Assembly (NCBI GenBank): GCA_028711205.1
Contig: JAQTSP010000178.1
Coordinates: 1-5,028 of the forward strand
Length of the DNA stretch: 5,028 nt
Reading direction: 5' to 3'
Source of the DNA: Eubacteriales bacterium
GTDB lineage: Bacteria > Bacillota > Clostridia > Christensenellales > SZUA-584
Part shown: piece by piece, positions 1-5,020 of the stretch
How positions within the stretch are numbered: position 1 is the first letter of the stretch
Layout: each line of letters begins with the position of its first letter
Position numbers and translations under genes: made by a program
Notes under the pieces: generated by a model
Told to the model about the DNA's origin: nothing
Seen by the model: the letters and a program-made list of their open reading frames with translations, nothing else
Database searches by the model: none

Positions 1-36
1 TAGTATTATGGCATTAACAATTTCTTTGCAGTACTC

Positions 37-1035
37 TCAATTATTATAAACCCGGCTTAAAGACCTTATCATCGCCTTCATCTCGTTTTTCAAGCTGTCC
101 GGCGCTATGACTTCCGCGTCATCGCCGAATATGGTCAGCCATGAGCTAAACCCCGGGCTCACACGCACATTGACGGAGATAGAAAACCATCCGTCCCGAA
201 TATCCGAAACCGCCACATCAAGGCCGAATCTGTCAAACACAGCCGTCGCGAGCGTTTCGCGGAACCGTATCCGCACGTTCTGCGGCTTCCCGCCGAACAT
301 GCTGAACACGCTCCTGTGGTATTCGTCATAATCGATATAATTCTTGTATTCGGACACCTCGGCGATGCCTCTTTGCGGCTCGTCCAGCACCTCGATCTTT
401 GTCATCCTGTCCACCCTGTAGTGCGACAGATTATCATATTTATCGATATTGCAAACAAGATAATACGCATCCTCGAACCACATCAGCGTATACGGACTCG
501 CTTTATAGCGTTTCCCCTCTTTTCTCAGCCGCAGCGTCTTGTCCGGAAGATATTCAAAATACAGAAACGATATCTTTTTGTTCGTGTTTTGCGCACGCAC
601 GATCTTGTCGATGTTGTAGTAGATCTCTTCGTTCTTTGTCTTGAGTGCCCGAGCCAGCTCGAGTCTTTGCCGCAGTATGGCCGACTGCGCGTCGCTGAAA
701 AGCCCGCCAAGTTTGTCAATCAGCTCTTTTGATTTTTTCTGCGTGATGAATTTGGCAGCGGATACAGCGCTCGCGCAGATTTCTGCCTCCGCAATCTCCA
801 TCGTTCGTTCGCCGAGGAAGTACGCCGCACCTCCGTCGGTCGTCTTGACGATATCATACCCCAGGTCCCTTAGCAGGCTGATGTCGGTATATACCGCCTT
901 GCGTTCGGCCTCTATGCCGTTTTCTTTTAAATACTGCAGCATATCGGTCATTTTTGACGGATGCTGTTCGTCCGTATATCGTTCAAAATATTTCACCAGC
1001 AGCAATAGTTTGGCGCGTTTTGGATATTCCCCCAT
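37..1035 (-). CDS. HTH-WYL domain transcriptional regulator
   Basis: A 332-residue cytoplasmic DNA-binding regulator of the DeoR/YafY-like WYL group. Residues about 5-62 form a winged helix-turn-helix; the segment RKAVYTDISLLRDLGYDI is typical of the recognition helix and wing in this family. A helical linker follows (about 76-150), then a WYL domain (about 150-330). The family tripeptide appears as YYL at 191-193, followed by HYRVDRM at 205-211, the usual site for a bound small ligand or nucleic acid. The length is normal. The start was set at 1035 because GGAGG (complement of 1041-1045) lies 5 bases upstream; an in-frame ATG at 1068 lacks any Shine-Dalgarno and would put the neighbour's -35 box inside the gene. 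It is divergent from the carrier at 1120, so control of that carrier and autoregulation are likely by inference. The ligand is unknown. No terminator is visible in the 36 bases after the stop. Confidence 0.9.
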   Translation of the reverse strand: MGEYPKRAKLLLLVKYFERYTDEQHPSKMTDMLQYLKENGIEAERKAVYTDISLLRDLGYDIVKTTDGGAAYFLGERTMEIAEAEICASAVSAAKFITQKKSKELIDKLGGLFSDAQSAILRQRLELARALKTKNEEIYYNIDKIVRAQNTNKKISFLYFEYLPDKTLRLRKEGKRYKASPYTLMWFEDAYYLVCNIDKYDNLSHYRVDRMTKIEVLDEPQRGIAEVSEYKNYIDYDEYHRSVFSMFGGKPQNVRIRFRETLATAVFDRFGLDVAVSDIRDGWFSISVNVRVSPGFSSWLTIFGDDAEVIAPDSLKNEMKAMIRSLSRVYNN

Positions 1036-1040
1036 ATCAT

Positions 1041-1045
1041 CCTCC
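1041..1045 (-). promoter_or_regulatory. Ribosome binding site deciding the WYL regulator start
   Basis: On the minus strand this reads GGAGG, 5 bases before the ATG at 1035. The longer in-frame ATG at 1068 has only AT-rich sequence without a Shine-Dalgarno before it. Confidence 0.7.
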
Positions 1046-1057
1046 AAAGAATCATCG

Positions 1058-1086
1058 TTGACATTCATCTATGTATGCATCATAAT
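1058..1086 (+). promoter_or_regulatory. Sigma-70/SigA-type promoter of the YfcC-family carrier
   Basis: A perfect -35 TTGACA (1058-1063) is followed by a 17-base spacer and a -10 CATAAT (1081-1086), 5 of 6 matches. Transcription should begin near 1093, leaving a leader of about 27 bases that contains the AGGAGA ribosome binding site (1107-1112). An in-frame ATG at 1075 lies inside the spacer, so it cannot be the start of a transcript made from this promoter. Confidence 0.75.
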
Positions 1087-1093
1087 TATACCA
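1085..1093 (-). promoter_or_regulatory. Extended -10 promoter of the WYL regulator
   Basis: The minus strand reads TGG-TATAAT from 1093 down to 1085: a perfect -10 with the TGn extension. The -35 position is poor (TTCTCC, complement of 1108-1113), as is common for extended -10 promoters. The predicted transcript starts near 1078, giving a leader of about 43 bases to the ATG at 1035. This -10 overlaps the carrier's -10 (1081-1086), so the two polymerase sites should compete. The palindrome ATAATTAT (1082-1089) sits across both. Confidence 0.6.
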
Positions 1094-1119
1094 TATTTAT
1101 ACTGACAGGAGAAATACCA

Positions 1120-2568
1120 ATGCCGCGCAAGGACGCCAGTTTTCAGATAAATAAAAAAAGCCTCTTGACTGCCGCTCTGATCATATTTCTGCTGATCGTC
1201 GTTTCGTACTGCCTGACGCTCTTTGTGCCGCCCGGCAGTTATCAAACGATAACGGACGAAAACGGCAATGTGGCCATTGAGGCCGGCTCATACGCCCAAA
1301 CGGGCGATGCTGGTGAGTATCCCGTTTACAATATCATATTGTCGATATTCAAGTCGTTTGCGCCCGGCGGCGATGTCAATATCATCATGATCGTCATCAT
1401 GCTTTTCATACTTCTGATCGGCGGGTCGTTTACGCTTCTTGACAAATGCGGCATATTACGCGCCGTGATTGCAAAGATCGCGGCAAAAATGATGGGAAGA
1501 AAATATCTGCTGATCGCCGTCATCTCTTTTGTATTCATGTTCCTCGGTTCTTTTTTCGGTATACTGGAAGAGATCGTGCCGCTGATACCGCTCGTTGTGG
1601 GGCTTTCATACATGCTCGGCTGGGACAGCCTGATGGGCCTCGGGCTCTCTCTTCTTGCCACCAGCTTCGGGTTCGCGGCGGCGCTGTATAACCCGTTCTC
1701 CATCGTCATCTCGCAGCAGCTTGCCGGCGTACCCGTCTATTCGGGCACGCTTTTGCGGCTTGTGTTTTTTGCCGTCATTTACGGCGTTCTGCTGCTGTTT
1801 CTGATCAGATACGCGAAAAAGCTGGACAAAAACCCGATGTGCTCTTCTGTGTATATTGAAGATACCGCAAGAAGGGAAAAATACAGGATGACGCCGGCTG
1901 AGATCAAAGAAGCGGCGCAGTTCAATAAAAAACCGCTCGTTTTTGTCGGCGCGCTTTTGGCCGTCATGTTTGCGTATCTTGTTTCGGCGCCTTTTCTTGG
2001 GATTGCCGACTATTCGATGATCGTAATCGCGGTCATTTTTATACTGGCTGCCACGGTCGGAGCTAAGCTTGCGGGTTACAAATCGACCGCGAAGACGTTC
2101 TTTTCGGGCATGCGCGACATCGCGCCCGGCATACTGCTGATACCGATGGCCATGGCGGTATCGACGATTATCCGCGACAGCGGCATACAGGATACGCTGC
2201 TGTATTACAGTTCTTCGGTGATATCGAACGCAAGCCCGTACGTCAACATCATCATCATATACGCGGCCATATTGATACTCGAATTCTTCGTAGCACAGGC
2301 CTCGACCAAAGCGTTTTTGATATTGCCCCTCGTCGTGCCGCTGGCCGCGCTTTCAGGCATCAGCGGGCAGACGGTCGTTTTTGCGTACGCGCTGGGCGAC
2401 GGTTTTTTGAACGTACTCTACCCCACCAACGCGATGCTGCTGATCGCGCTTGGCCTTACCACCGTCAGTTACCCAAAATGGTTTCGCTTTACGATATGGA
2501 TACAGCTTTTGATCGCCGCTATCAGCATCGGTTTTTTGATGCTCGCTATCGGCATCGGCTACCATTAA
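1120..2568 (+). CDS. YfcC/DcuC-family membrane carrier
   Basis: A 482-residue inner-membrane transporter of the YfcC/DcuC group (C4-dicarboxylate anaerobic carrier superfamily). Members move dicarboxylates, or amino acids such as arginine/ornithine, by ion coupling or exchange; the substrate cannot be read from this sequence. It shows about twelve hydrophobic segments: the first near 14-36 followed by VPPGSYQ (36-42), then about 87-107 ending in GGSF (101-104), and 129-148 before the conserved acidic pair E150-E151. NPF (191-193) follows, then a charged cytoplasmic loop (about 230-272). The second half ends with the signature GDGFLN...YPTN (426-437), typical of this family's second re-entrant region. 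The start at 1120 has AGGAGA 7 bases upstream; the ATG at 1075 falls within the promoter. It is transcribed divergently from the WYL regulator, its probable controller, and appears monocistronic because a promoter and a weak hairpin separate it from the next gene. Confidence 0.88.
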   Translation: MPRKDASFQINKKSLLTAALIIFLLIVVSYCLTLFVPPGSYQTITDENGNVAIEAGSYAQTGDAGEYPVYNIILSIFKSFAPGGDVNIIMIVIMLFILLIGGSFTLLDKCGILRAVIAKIAAKMMGRKYLLIAVISFVFMFLGSFFGILEEIVPLIPLVVGLSYMLGWDSLMGLGLSLLATSFGFAAALYNPFSIVISQQLAGVPVYSGTLLRLVFFAVIYGVLLLFLIRYAKKLDKNPMCSSVYIEDTARREKYRMTPAEIKEAAQFNKKPLVFVGALLAVMFAYLVSAPFLGIADYSMIVIAVIFILAATVGAKLAGYKSTAKTFFSGMRDIAPGILLIPMAMAVSTIIRDSGIQDTLLYYSSSVISNASPYVNIIIIYAAILILEFFVAQASTKAFLILPLVVPLAALSGISGQTVVFAYALGDGFLNVLYPTNAMLLIALGLTTVSYPKWFRFTIWIQLLIAAISIGFLMLAIGIGYH

Positions 2569-2590
2569 TGCGCCCTGTTTTTCAGGGGCA
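2569..2590 (+). terminator. Weak terminator-like hairpin after the carrier gene
   Basis: Directly after the stop codon, TGC plus CCCTG (2569-2577, with G2572 bulged) pairs with CAGGG plus GCA (2583-2590) around a TTTTT loop. Only TTT follows, not a long T-tract, so termination is probably inefficient. It could instead protect the mRNA 3' end. Confidence 0.4.
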
Positions 2591-2667
2591 TTTCACAGTT
2601 TCGCCAATATATTAGATCAATAAAAACACATGAATATGCGATTTTTATTTTGCTTTCGTTCTTTGTC

Positions 2668-2676
2668 TGATATAAT
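2668..2676 (+). promoter_or_regulatory. Extended -10 promoter of the isomerase gene
   Basis: The sequence TG-A-TATAAT is a perfect extended -10. The best -35 candidates, TTTTGC at 2648-2653 (17-base spacer) or TTGCTT at 2650-2655 (15-base spacer), are weak. Transcription from about 2683 gives a leader of only about 13 bases, nearly all of it the GGAGG Shine-Dalgarno (2686-2690) and its spacer. The promoter lies within the upstream in-frame extension of the reading frame, which rules out the earlier ATG at 2630. Confidence 0.65.
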
Positions 2677-2695
2677 CGTAAAAACGGAGGTTTTT

Positions 2696-3505
2696 ATGGT
2701 TTTTGGAATGTCAACAGCATGCTTCTACCCGAACATATATATCGAACAGGCGATAGATATTATTGCTGATATGCGTGTCAAAAATGTGGAGGTCTTTTTT
2801 AACTGCATGTCCGAATACAATATGACGTTTGTCAAAGAACTGAAAAAACGCATTGATGATCGCGGCATCAGCGCCTATTCTATTCACGCGCTGTCGCTTC
2901 AGTTCGAACCGCAGCTTTTTTCCAGATACCCGAGGGCGCGCGAGGAAGCCTTTGATATCTATAAACAGGTACTGGAAGCGGGTGCGGAGCTTGGCGCGGG
3001 CGTCTATGTTTTTCATGGGCCGTCACATGTCAAAAGGGCAAAAAAGATGATACTCGACTACCCATACATAGCGGAGCGCACAGACTGCCTCGCGGATACC
3101 GCCAAAGGTTATGGTATCAAGCTCGCGTGGGAAAACGTTCATTGGTGCTGGTACTCAAAACCTGATTTCGCGAATGAACTGCTGGACCGCGTCAATACGG
3201 ATAATCTTTATTTCACGCTTGATATCAAACAGGCCGCCCAGTCGGGTTTTGACCCGGTTGATTTTTTGGGCCACACAAAAGGCAGGCTTGTCAACATTCA
3301 TTTATGTGATTATACACACAGCGAAAACGGTATCACGCCGGCGCTTCCGTTTGACGGTATCATGGATTTTGACGCATTTCGAAAAGCGCTTAAAGAAATT
3401 GAATACGACTATGCCATGATACTCGAGGTTTACAGCAGCAATTATACAAGCCATACACAACTTCAGGACAACTTCACACACATCGAATCTTACTTTTCAT
3501 ATTAA
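2696..3505 (+). CDS. Sugar phosphate isomerase/epimerase-like TIM-barrel protein
   Basis: A 269-residue soluble protein of the xylose isomerase-like / AP endonuclease family 2 TIM-barrel superfamily. Such proteins isomerise or epimerise sugars or sugar acids, or act as inosose or hydroxypyruvate enzymes, using a divalent metal. Likely metal ligands by position are E146 (in LAWENV), D176 (TLDIKQA), H202 (NIHLCD) and E244 (ILEVY), with spacing close to that of D-tagatose 3-epimerase-type enzymes. H64 (YSIHA) and H107 (VFHGP) are the usual active-site histidines on earlier strands. The length is normal and the barrel looks complete. The start at 2696 has GGAGG 5 bases upstream; an ATG at 2630 precedes the promoter. 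It is not in an operon with a recognisable sugar kinase or dehydrogenase, so substrate and exact reaction stay open. The family call is firm; the reaction is not. Confidence 0.85.
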   Translation: MVFGMSTACFYPNIYIEQAIDIIADMRVKNVEVFFNCMSEYNMTFVKELKKRIDDRGISAYSIHALSLQFEPQLFSRYPRAREEAFDIYKQVLEAGAELGAGVYVFHGPSHVKRAKKMILDYPYIAERTDCLADTAKGYGIKLAWENVHWCWYSKPDFANELLDRVNTDNLYFTLDIKQAAQSGFDPVDFLGHTKGRLVNIHLCDYTHSENGITPALPFDGIMDFDAFRKALKEIEYDYAMILEVYSSNYTSHTQLQDNFTHIESYFSY

Positions 3506-3511
3506 ATCTTA

Positions 3512-3526
3512 GTTAATATTCTTAAC
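3512..3526. repeat. Small inverted repeat after the isomerase gene
   Basis: GTTAA (3512-3516) and TTAAC (3522-3526) form a perfect 5-base inverted repeat around TATTC. It is too weak and AT-rich for a terminator. It could be an operator upstream of the bactofilin promoter or simply chance in AT-rich DNA. Confidence 0.2.
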
Positions 3527-3563
3527 ATACCCATTAATTACTAGTTCCATCGTATTGTTATTG

Positions 3564-3572
3564 TGGTATTAT
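3564..3572 (+). promoter_or_regulatory. Probable extended -10 promoter of the bactofilin gene
   Basis: TGG-TATTAT is an extended -10 with 5 of 6 matches in the hexamer; no good -35 is present. It has the same TGn form as the promoter at 2668. Transcription would begin near 3579 and give a leader of about 100 bases. An alternative is TTGTTA (3555-3560) paired with TAATAA (3578-3583) at a 17-base spacing. AT-rich DNA makes false matches likely. Confidence 0.4.
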
Positions 3573-3585
3573 TTTATTAATAATA
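3567..3585. repeat. Operator-like inverted repeat over the bactofilin -10 region
   Basis: TATTATT (3567-3573) and AATAATA (3579-3585) are perfect 7-base inverted arms separated by 5 bases, covering the proposed -10 and start of transcription. The core TTATTAATAA (3574-3583) is itself a palindrome. The position suits a repressor site, but low complexity makes coincidence plausible. Confidence 0.3.
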
Positions 3586-3679
3586 TTTTGCAGGTGACGA
3601 CCCGAAAAGTTCAGTCATATTAATTGTGATCAATATGCTTGATGAGTATTTTAAAAAATCAATATGAAGGAGGAATACC

Positions 3680-4120
3680 ATGGCAAATAAAAATGTCAAA
3701 ACGGATGAACCGCAACGCGCATATAAAAACCTGCCTGACGCAAGCGTTCCGTTCGATTCGGTCTTTACGGGCGATATCGAAACAAAGGCGGGCGTGCGCA
3801 TTGACGGTAACATCAAAGGCAACATCGCCGCGGCGGGGAACGTGATCATCGGTTCGGACGGAAGCGTTGAAGGGACTGTAACCGGCAAGGATATCAACAT
3901 CGCCGGCAACGTTAACGGCAACGTCAACTCTTTTGGTACTGTCCAGATGCTTGCGGGATCAAAACTGGTGGGTGATCTCCAGGCGGTCAGCGTTGCGATC
4001 GAACAGGGCGCTTATTTAAAAGGCATGTGTACGATCACAGACAAAAGAAAAGACAACGCGCATGAATATTTGGGAAAGCTTGAAAACAAAACACAGCCTA
4101 AGCCGGCGCAAACCTCATAA
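3680..4120 (+). CDS. Bactofilin (polymer-forming cytoskeletal protein)
   Basis: A 146-residue bactofilin (DUF583 / polymer-forming cytoskeletal family). Bactofilins self-assemble without nucleotide into filaments or membrane-linked sheets and act in cell shape, polarity or envelope assembly. Residues 1-24 are a polar, probably disordered tail. About 25-118 form the right-handed beta-helix core, seen as short Gly/Val/Ile repeats such as RIDGNIKGNI (40-49), NIAGNVNGNV (73-82) and LVGDLQAVSV (96-105). The core closes with EQGAYLKGMCTI, a typical last turn. About 120-146 is a charged, proline-containing C-terminal tail. No membrane segment is visible. GAAGGAGG (3666-3673) precedes the ATG by 6 bases. 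A strong terminator at 4230 ends the unit, so it looks monocistronic. Many bactofilins sit beside an M23 peptidase gene; none is seen here, so the partner is unknown. Confidence 0.92.
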   Translation: MANKNVKTDEPQRAYKNLPDASVPFDSVFTGDIETKAGVRIDGNIKGNIAAAGNVIIGSDGSVEGTVTGKDINIAGNVNGNVNSFGTVQMLAGSKLVGDLQAVSVAIEQGAYLKGMCTITDKRKDNAHEYLGKLENKTQPKPAQTS

Positions 4121-4229
4121 GTCAAACGATTGGTTAAACCGGAACAGTAATCACGCTATTATATTACACACTTTTCATAGAACCGCAACCATCCCAGCGA
4201 CGCTTGCGCCGCCGGGGACCCCGTAAACA

Positions 4230-4257
4230 AAAAAGCCCTTCATCTCAAGGGCTTTTT
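4230..4257 (+). terminator. Strong intrinsic terminator after bactofilin
   Basis: AAAAAGCCCTT (4230-4240) pairs perfectly with AAGGGCTTTTT (4247-4257) around the loop CATCTC, and the right arm ends in five T residues. The matching A-run on the left means it could also act on minus-strand transcripts. It lies about 110 bases after the bactofilin stop and directly before the IS element, shielding that element from read-through. Confidence 0.9.
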
Positions 4258-4268
4258 GATTTCATTGT

Positions 4269-4308
4269 ACACTTTAGTGTGGTTTTGGGAGCGAAAGCGG
4301 ACAAAACC
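4269..4308 (+). repeat. Two abutting left-end hairpins, one with a GCGAAAGC tip
   Basis: ACAC (4269-4272) pairs with GTGT (4277-4280) around TTTA. It is followed without a gap by GGTTTTG (4281-4287) paired with CAAAACC (4302-4308). Inside the second stem, GGA faces GGA (4288-4290 and 4299-4301), then GC-GAAA-GC (4291-4298) closes the tip. The position just inside the proposed left end suggests a fold used in single-stranded DNA or in the leader RNA. Function is not shown. Confidence 0.6.
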
Positions 4309-4315
4309 AAATAAA

Positions 4316-4334
4316 CCCCCGGCTGTGCCGGGGG
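4316..4334 (+). repeat. Left-end subterminal hairpin of the IS
   Basis: CCCCCGGC (4316-4323) pairs perfectly with GCCGGGGG (4327-4334) around TGT. It closely resembles the right-end hairpin at 5002-5020 and is the best candidate for the TnpA recognition hairpin. The seven bases just 5', AAATAAA (4309-4315), occupy the place where IS200/IS605 elements carry the guide bases that choose the cleavage site. It may also block outside transcription. Confidence 0.7.
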
Positions 4335-4363
4335 AGGGCGATGAGCTTTAGCTTCAAGAAAAA

Positions 4364-4420
4364 TACCTCCGATGTTAAGATGATGAAGGTTTGCCGACCA
4401 CATCATCAACAAAGGAGGTA
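4364..4420 (+). promoter_or_regulatory. tnpA leader hairpin sequestering the Shine-Dalgarno
   Basis: TACCTCC (4364-4370) pairs with GGAGGTA (4414-4420), then TGTT (4373-4376) with AACA (4408-4411), then GATGATG (4379-4385) with CATCATC (4401-4407). GGT (4388-4390) can pair with ACC (4397-4399) at the tip. This gives 18 base pairs below the tip, interrupted by a 2x2 internal loop and a 2-base bulge. The whole AAAGGAGG ribosome binding site (4411-4418) lies in the right arm. IS200 of enteric bacteria is known to repress transposase translation with a comparable leader stem-loop; the same role here is inferred. Confidence 0.8.
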
Positions 4421-4426
4421 GTCCAA

Positions 4427-4900
4427 ATGGACAAAAACAGTCTAGCACATACGATGTGGGAATGTAAGTATCATATCGTGTTTGCGCCCAAATTCAGAAG
4501 GCAGGCCATATATGGAGAGCTAAAGAAAGACATCGGGGAAATATTACGGGAGTTATGTGAGAGGAAGGGTATAGAGATTATCGAGGCAGAGTTATGTCCG
4601 GACCACATACATATGCTGGTGAGGATACCGCCCAAGTATAGCTTATCCGAGATAATGGGGTATCTGAAAGGAAAAAGCTCGCTGAAAATATTTGATCGGC
4701 ATGCGAACCTGAAGTACAAATATGGAAGCAGACATTTCTGGTGCAGAGGGTACTATGTAGATACGGTCGGGGAAAATGCGAAGAGGATACAGGAGTATAT
4801 CCGAAAGCAGCTACAAGAAGATGCTACCGCAGATCAGATAAGCATGAAGGAATACATAGACCCGTTTACGGGTAAGCCAGCGAACAAAGGCAAGAAATAA
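4427..4900 (+). CDS. tnpA: IS200/IS605-family transposase TnpA (Y1 HUH)
   Basis: A 157-residue Y1 transposase that cuts and rejoins single-stranded DNA at the IS ends as a dimer. The HUH metal-binding motif is H60-I61-H62 within CPDHIHMLVRIPP, and the catalytic tyrosine is most likely Y124 in EYIRKQ, with Q128 four residues on as the third metal ligand. Other family signatures are the N-terminal KYHIVFAPKFRR (14-25), GYLKGKSS (78-85) and HFWCRGYYVDTVG (103-115). Length and motifs are those of an intact enzyme. The ATG at 4427 has AAAGGAGG 8 bases upstream; an in-frame TTG at 4391 lies in the leader hairpin loop and is not credible. Translation is probably kept low by the hairpin at 4364-4420. 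The stop codon overlaps the first base of the next hairpin (4900). No second gene (tnpB) accompanies it. Confidence 0.95.
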   Translation: MDKNSLAHTMWECKYHIVFAPKFRRQAIYGELKKDIGEILRELCERKGIEIIEAELCPDHIHMLVRIPPKYSLSEIMGYLKGKSSLKIFDRHANLKYKYGSRHFWCRGYYVDTVGENAKRIQEYIRKQLQEDATADQISMKEYIDPFTGKPANKGKK

Positions 4901-4920
4901 GGCCGCTTTAGCGGCGGCCT
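4900..4920 (+). repeat. Hairpin overlapping the tnpA stop codon
   Basis: AGGCCGC (4900-4906) pairs perfectly with GCGGCCT (4914-4920) around TTTAGCG. An alternative register is GCCGC-TTTA-GCGGC (4902-4915). No T-run follows, so it is not a standard intrinsic terminator. Confidence 0.6.
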
Positions 4921-4950
4921 GAGAAAACTATGCGGTTGGCAAACCATTCG

Positions 4951-4968
4951 ATGCGCTTGCAAGCGCAT
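4951..4968. repeat. 18-base perfect palindrome in the IS right end
   Basis: ATGCGCTTGCAAGCGCAT is identical to its reverse complement. As a single strand it folds to ATGCGC/GCGCAT with a TTGCAA loop. A small GGTT/AACC hairpin (4934-4945) lies just before it. Confidence 0.6.
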
Positions 4969-4979
4969 GCCGGTAAAAT

Positions 4980-4992
4980 GCCCTTATAGGGC
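4980..4992 (+). repeat. Short hairpin in the IS right end
   Basis: GCCCT (4980-4984) pairs with AGGGC (4988-4992) around TAT. It stands between the palindrome at 4951 and the terminal hairpin at 5002. Confidence 0.45.
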
Positions 4993-5001
4993 TAGTGCAT
5001 A

Positions 5002-5020
5002 CCACCGGCTAAGCCGGTGG
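5002..5020 (+). repeat. Right-end subterminal hairpin of the IS
   Basis: CCACCGGC (5002-5009) pairs perfectly with GCCGGTGG (5013-5020) around TAA. It has the same stem length, loop length and CCGGC-T core as the left hairpin at 4316-4334. In the IS200/IS605 family the right cleavage site lies a few bases 3' of such a hairpin, which fits TCCTGAT at 5021-5027. Confidence 0.7.

Noticed and set aside
316..732. Plus-strand open frame of 138 codons
   Set aside because: It lies fully antisense to the WYL regulator, has no Shine-Dalgarno or recognisable domain, and is explained as a shadow frame.
1036..1068. Eleven-residue N-terminal extension of the WYL regulator from the ATG at 1068
   Set aside because: No Shine-Dalgarno precedes it, while GGAGG sits 5 bases before the ATG at 1035, and the carrier's -35 would fall in the coding region.
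1326..1709. Minus-strand open frame of 127 codons opposite the carrier
   Set aside because: It mirrors the transmembrane coding sequence, shows no family motif, and has no promoter or ribosome binding site.
3577..3927. Minus-strand open frame opposite the bactofilin
   Set aside because: Its repetitive Pro/Leu/Thr pattern is the complement of the bactofilin Gly/Val/Ile repeats; no independent support.
4121..4229. Promoter or gene remnant between bactofilin and the terminator
   Set aside because: TATTAT (4157-4162) has no -35 at acceptable spacing, and no reading frame with protein-like content is present.
4391..4426. TTG start extending tnpA by 12 residues
   Set aside because: The TTG is in the leader hairpin loop and the extra residues read through the Shine-Dalgarno; homologous transposases begin at MDKNSLAHT-like sequence.
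4245..4448. Minus-strand open frame of 67 codons across the IS left end
   Set aside because: It is a translation of the left-end and leader hairpins, with no protein-like features.
4427..4600. Promoter for an antisense RNA over the tnpA start, as in enteric IS200
   Set aside because: A minus-strand -10-like GATAAT (complement of 4577-4582) exists but no acceptable -35 or extension goes with it, so it was not called.
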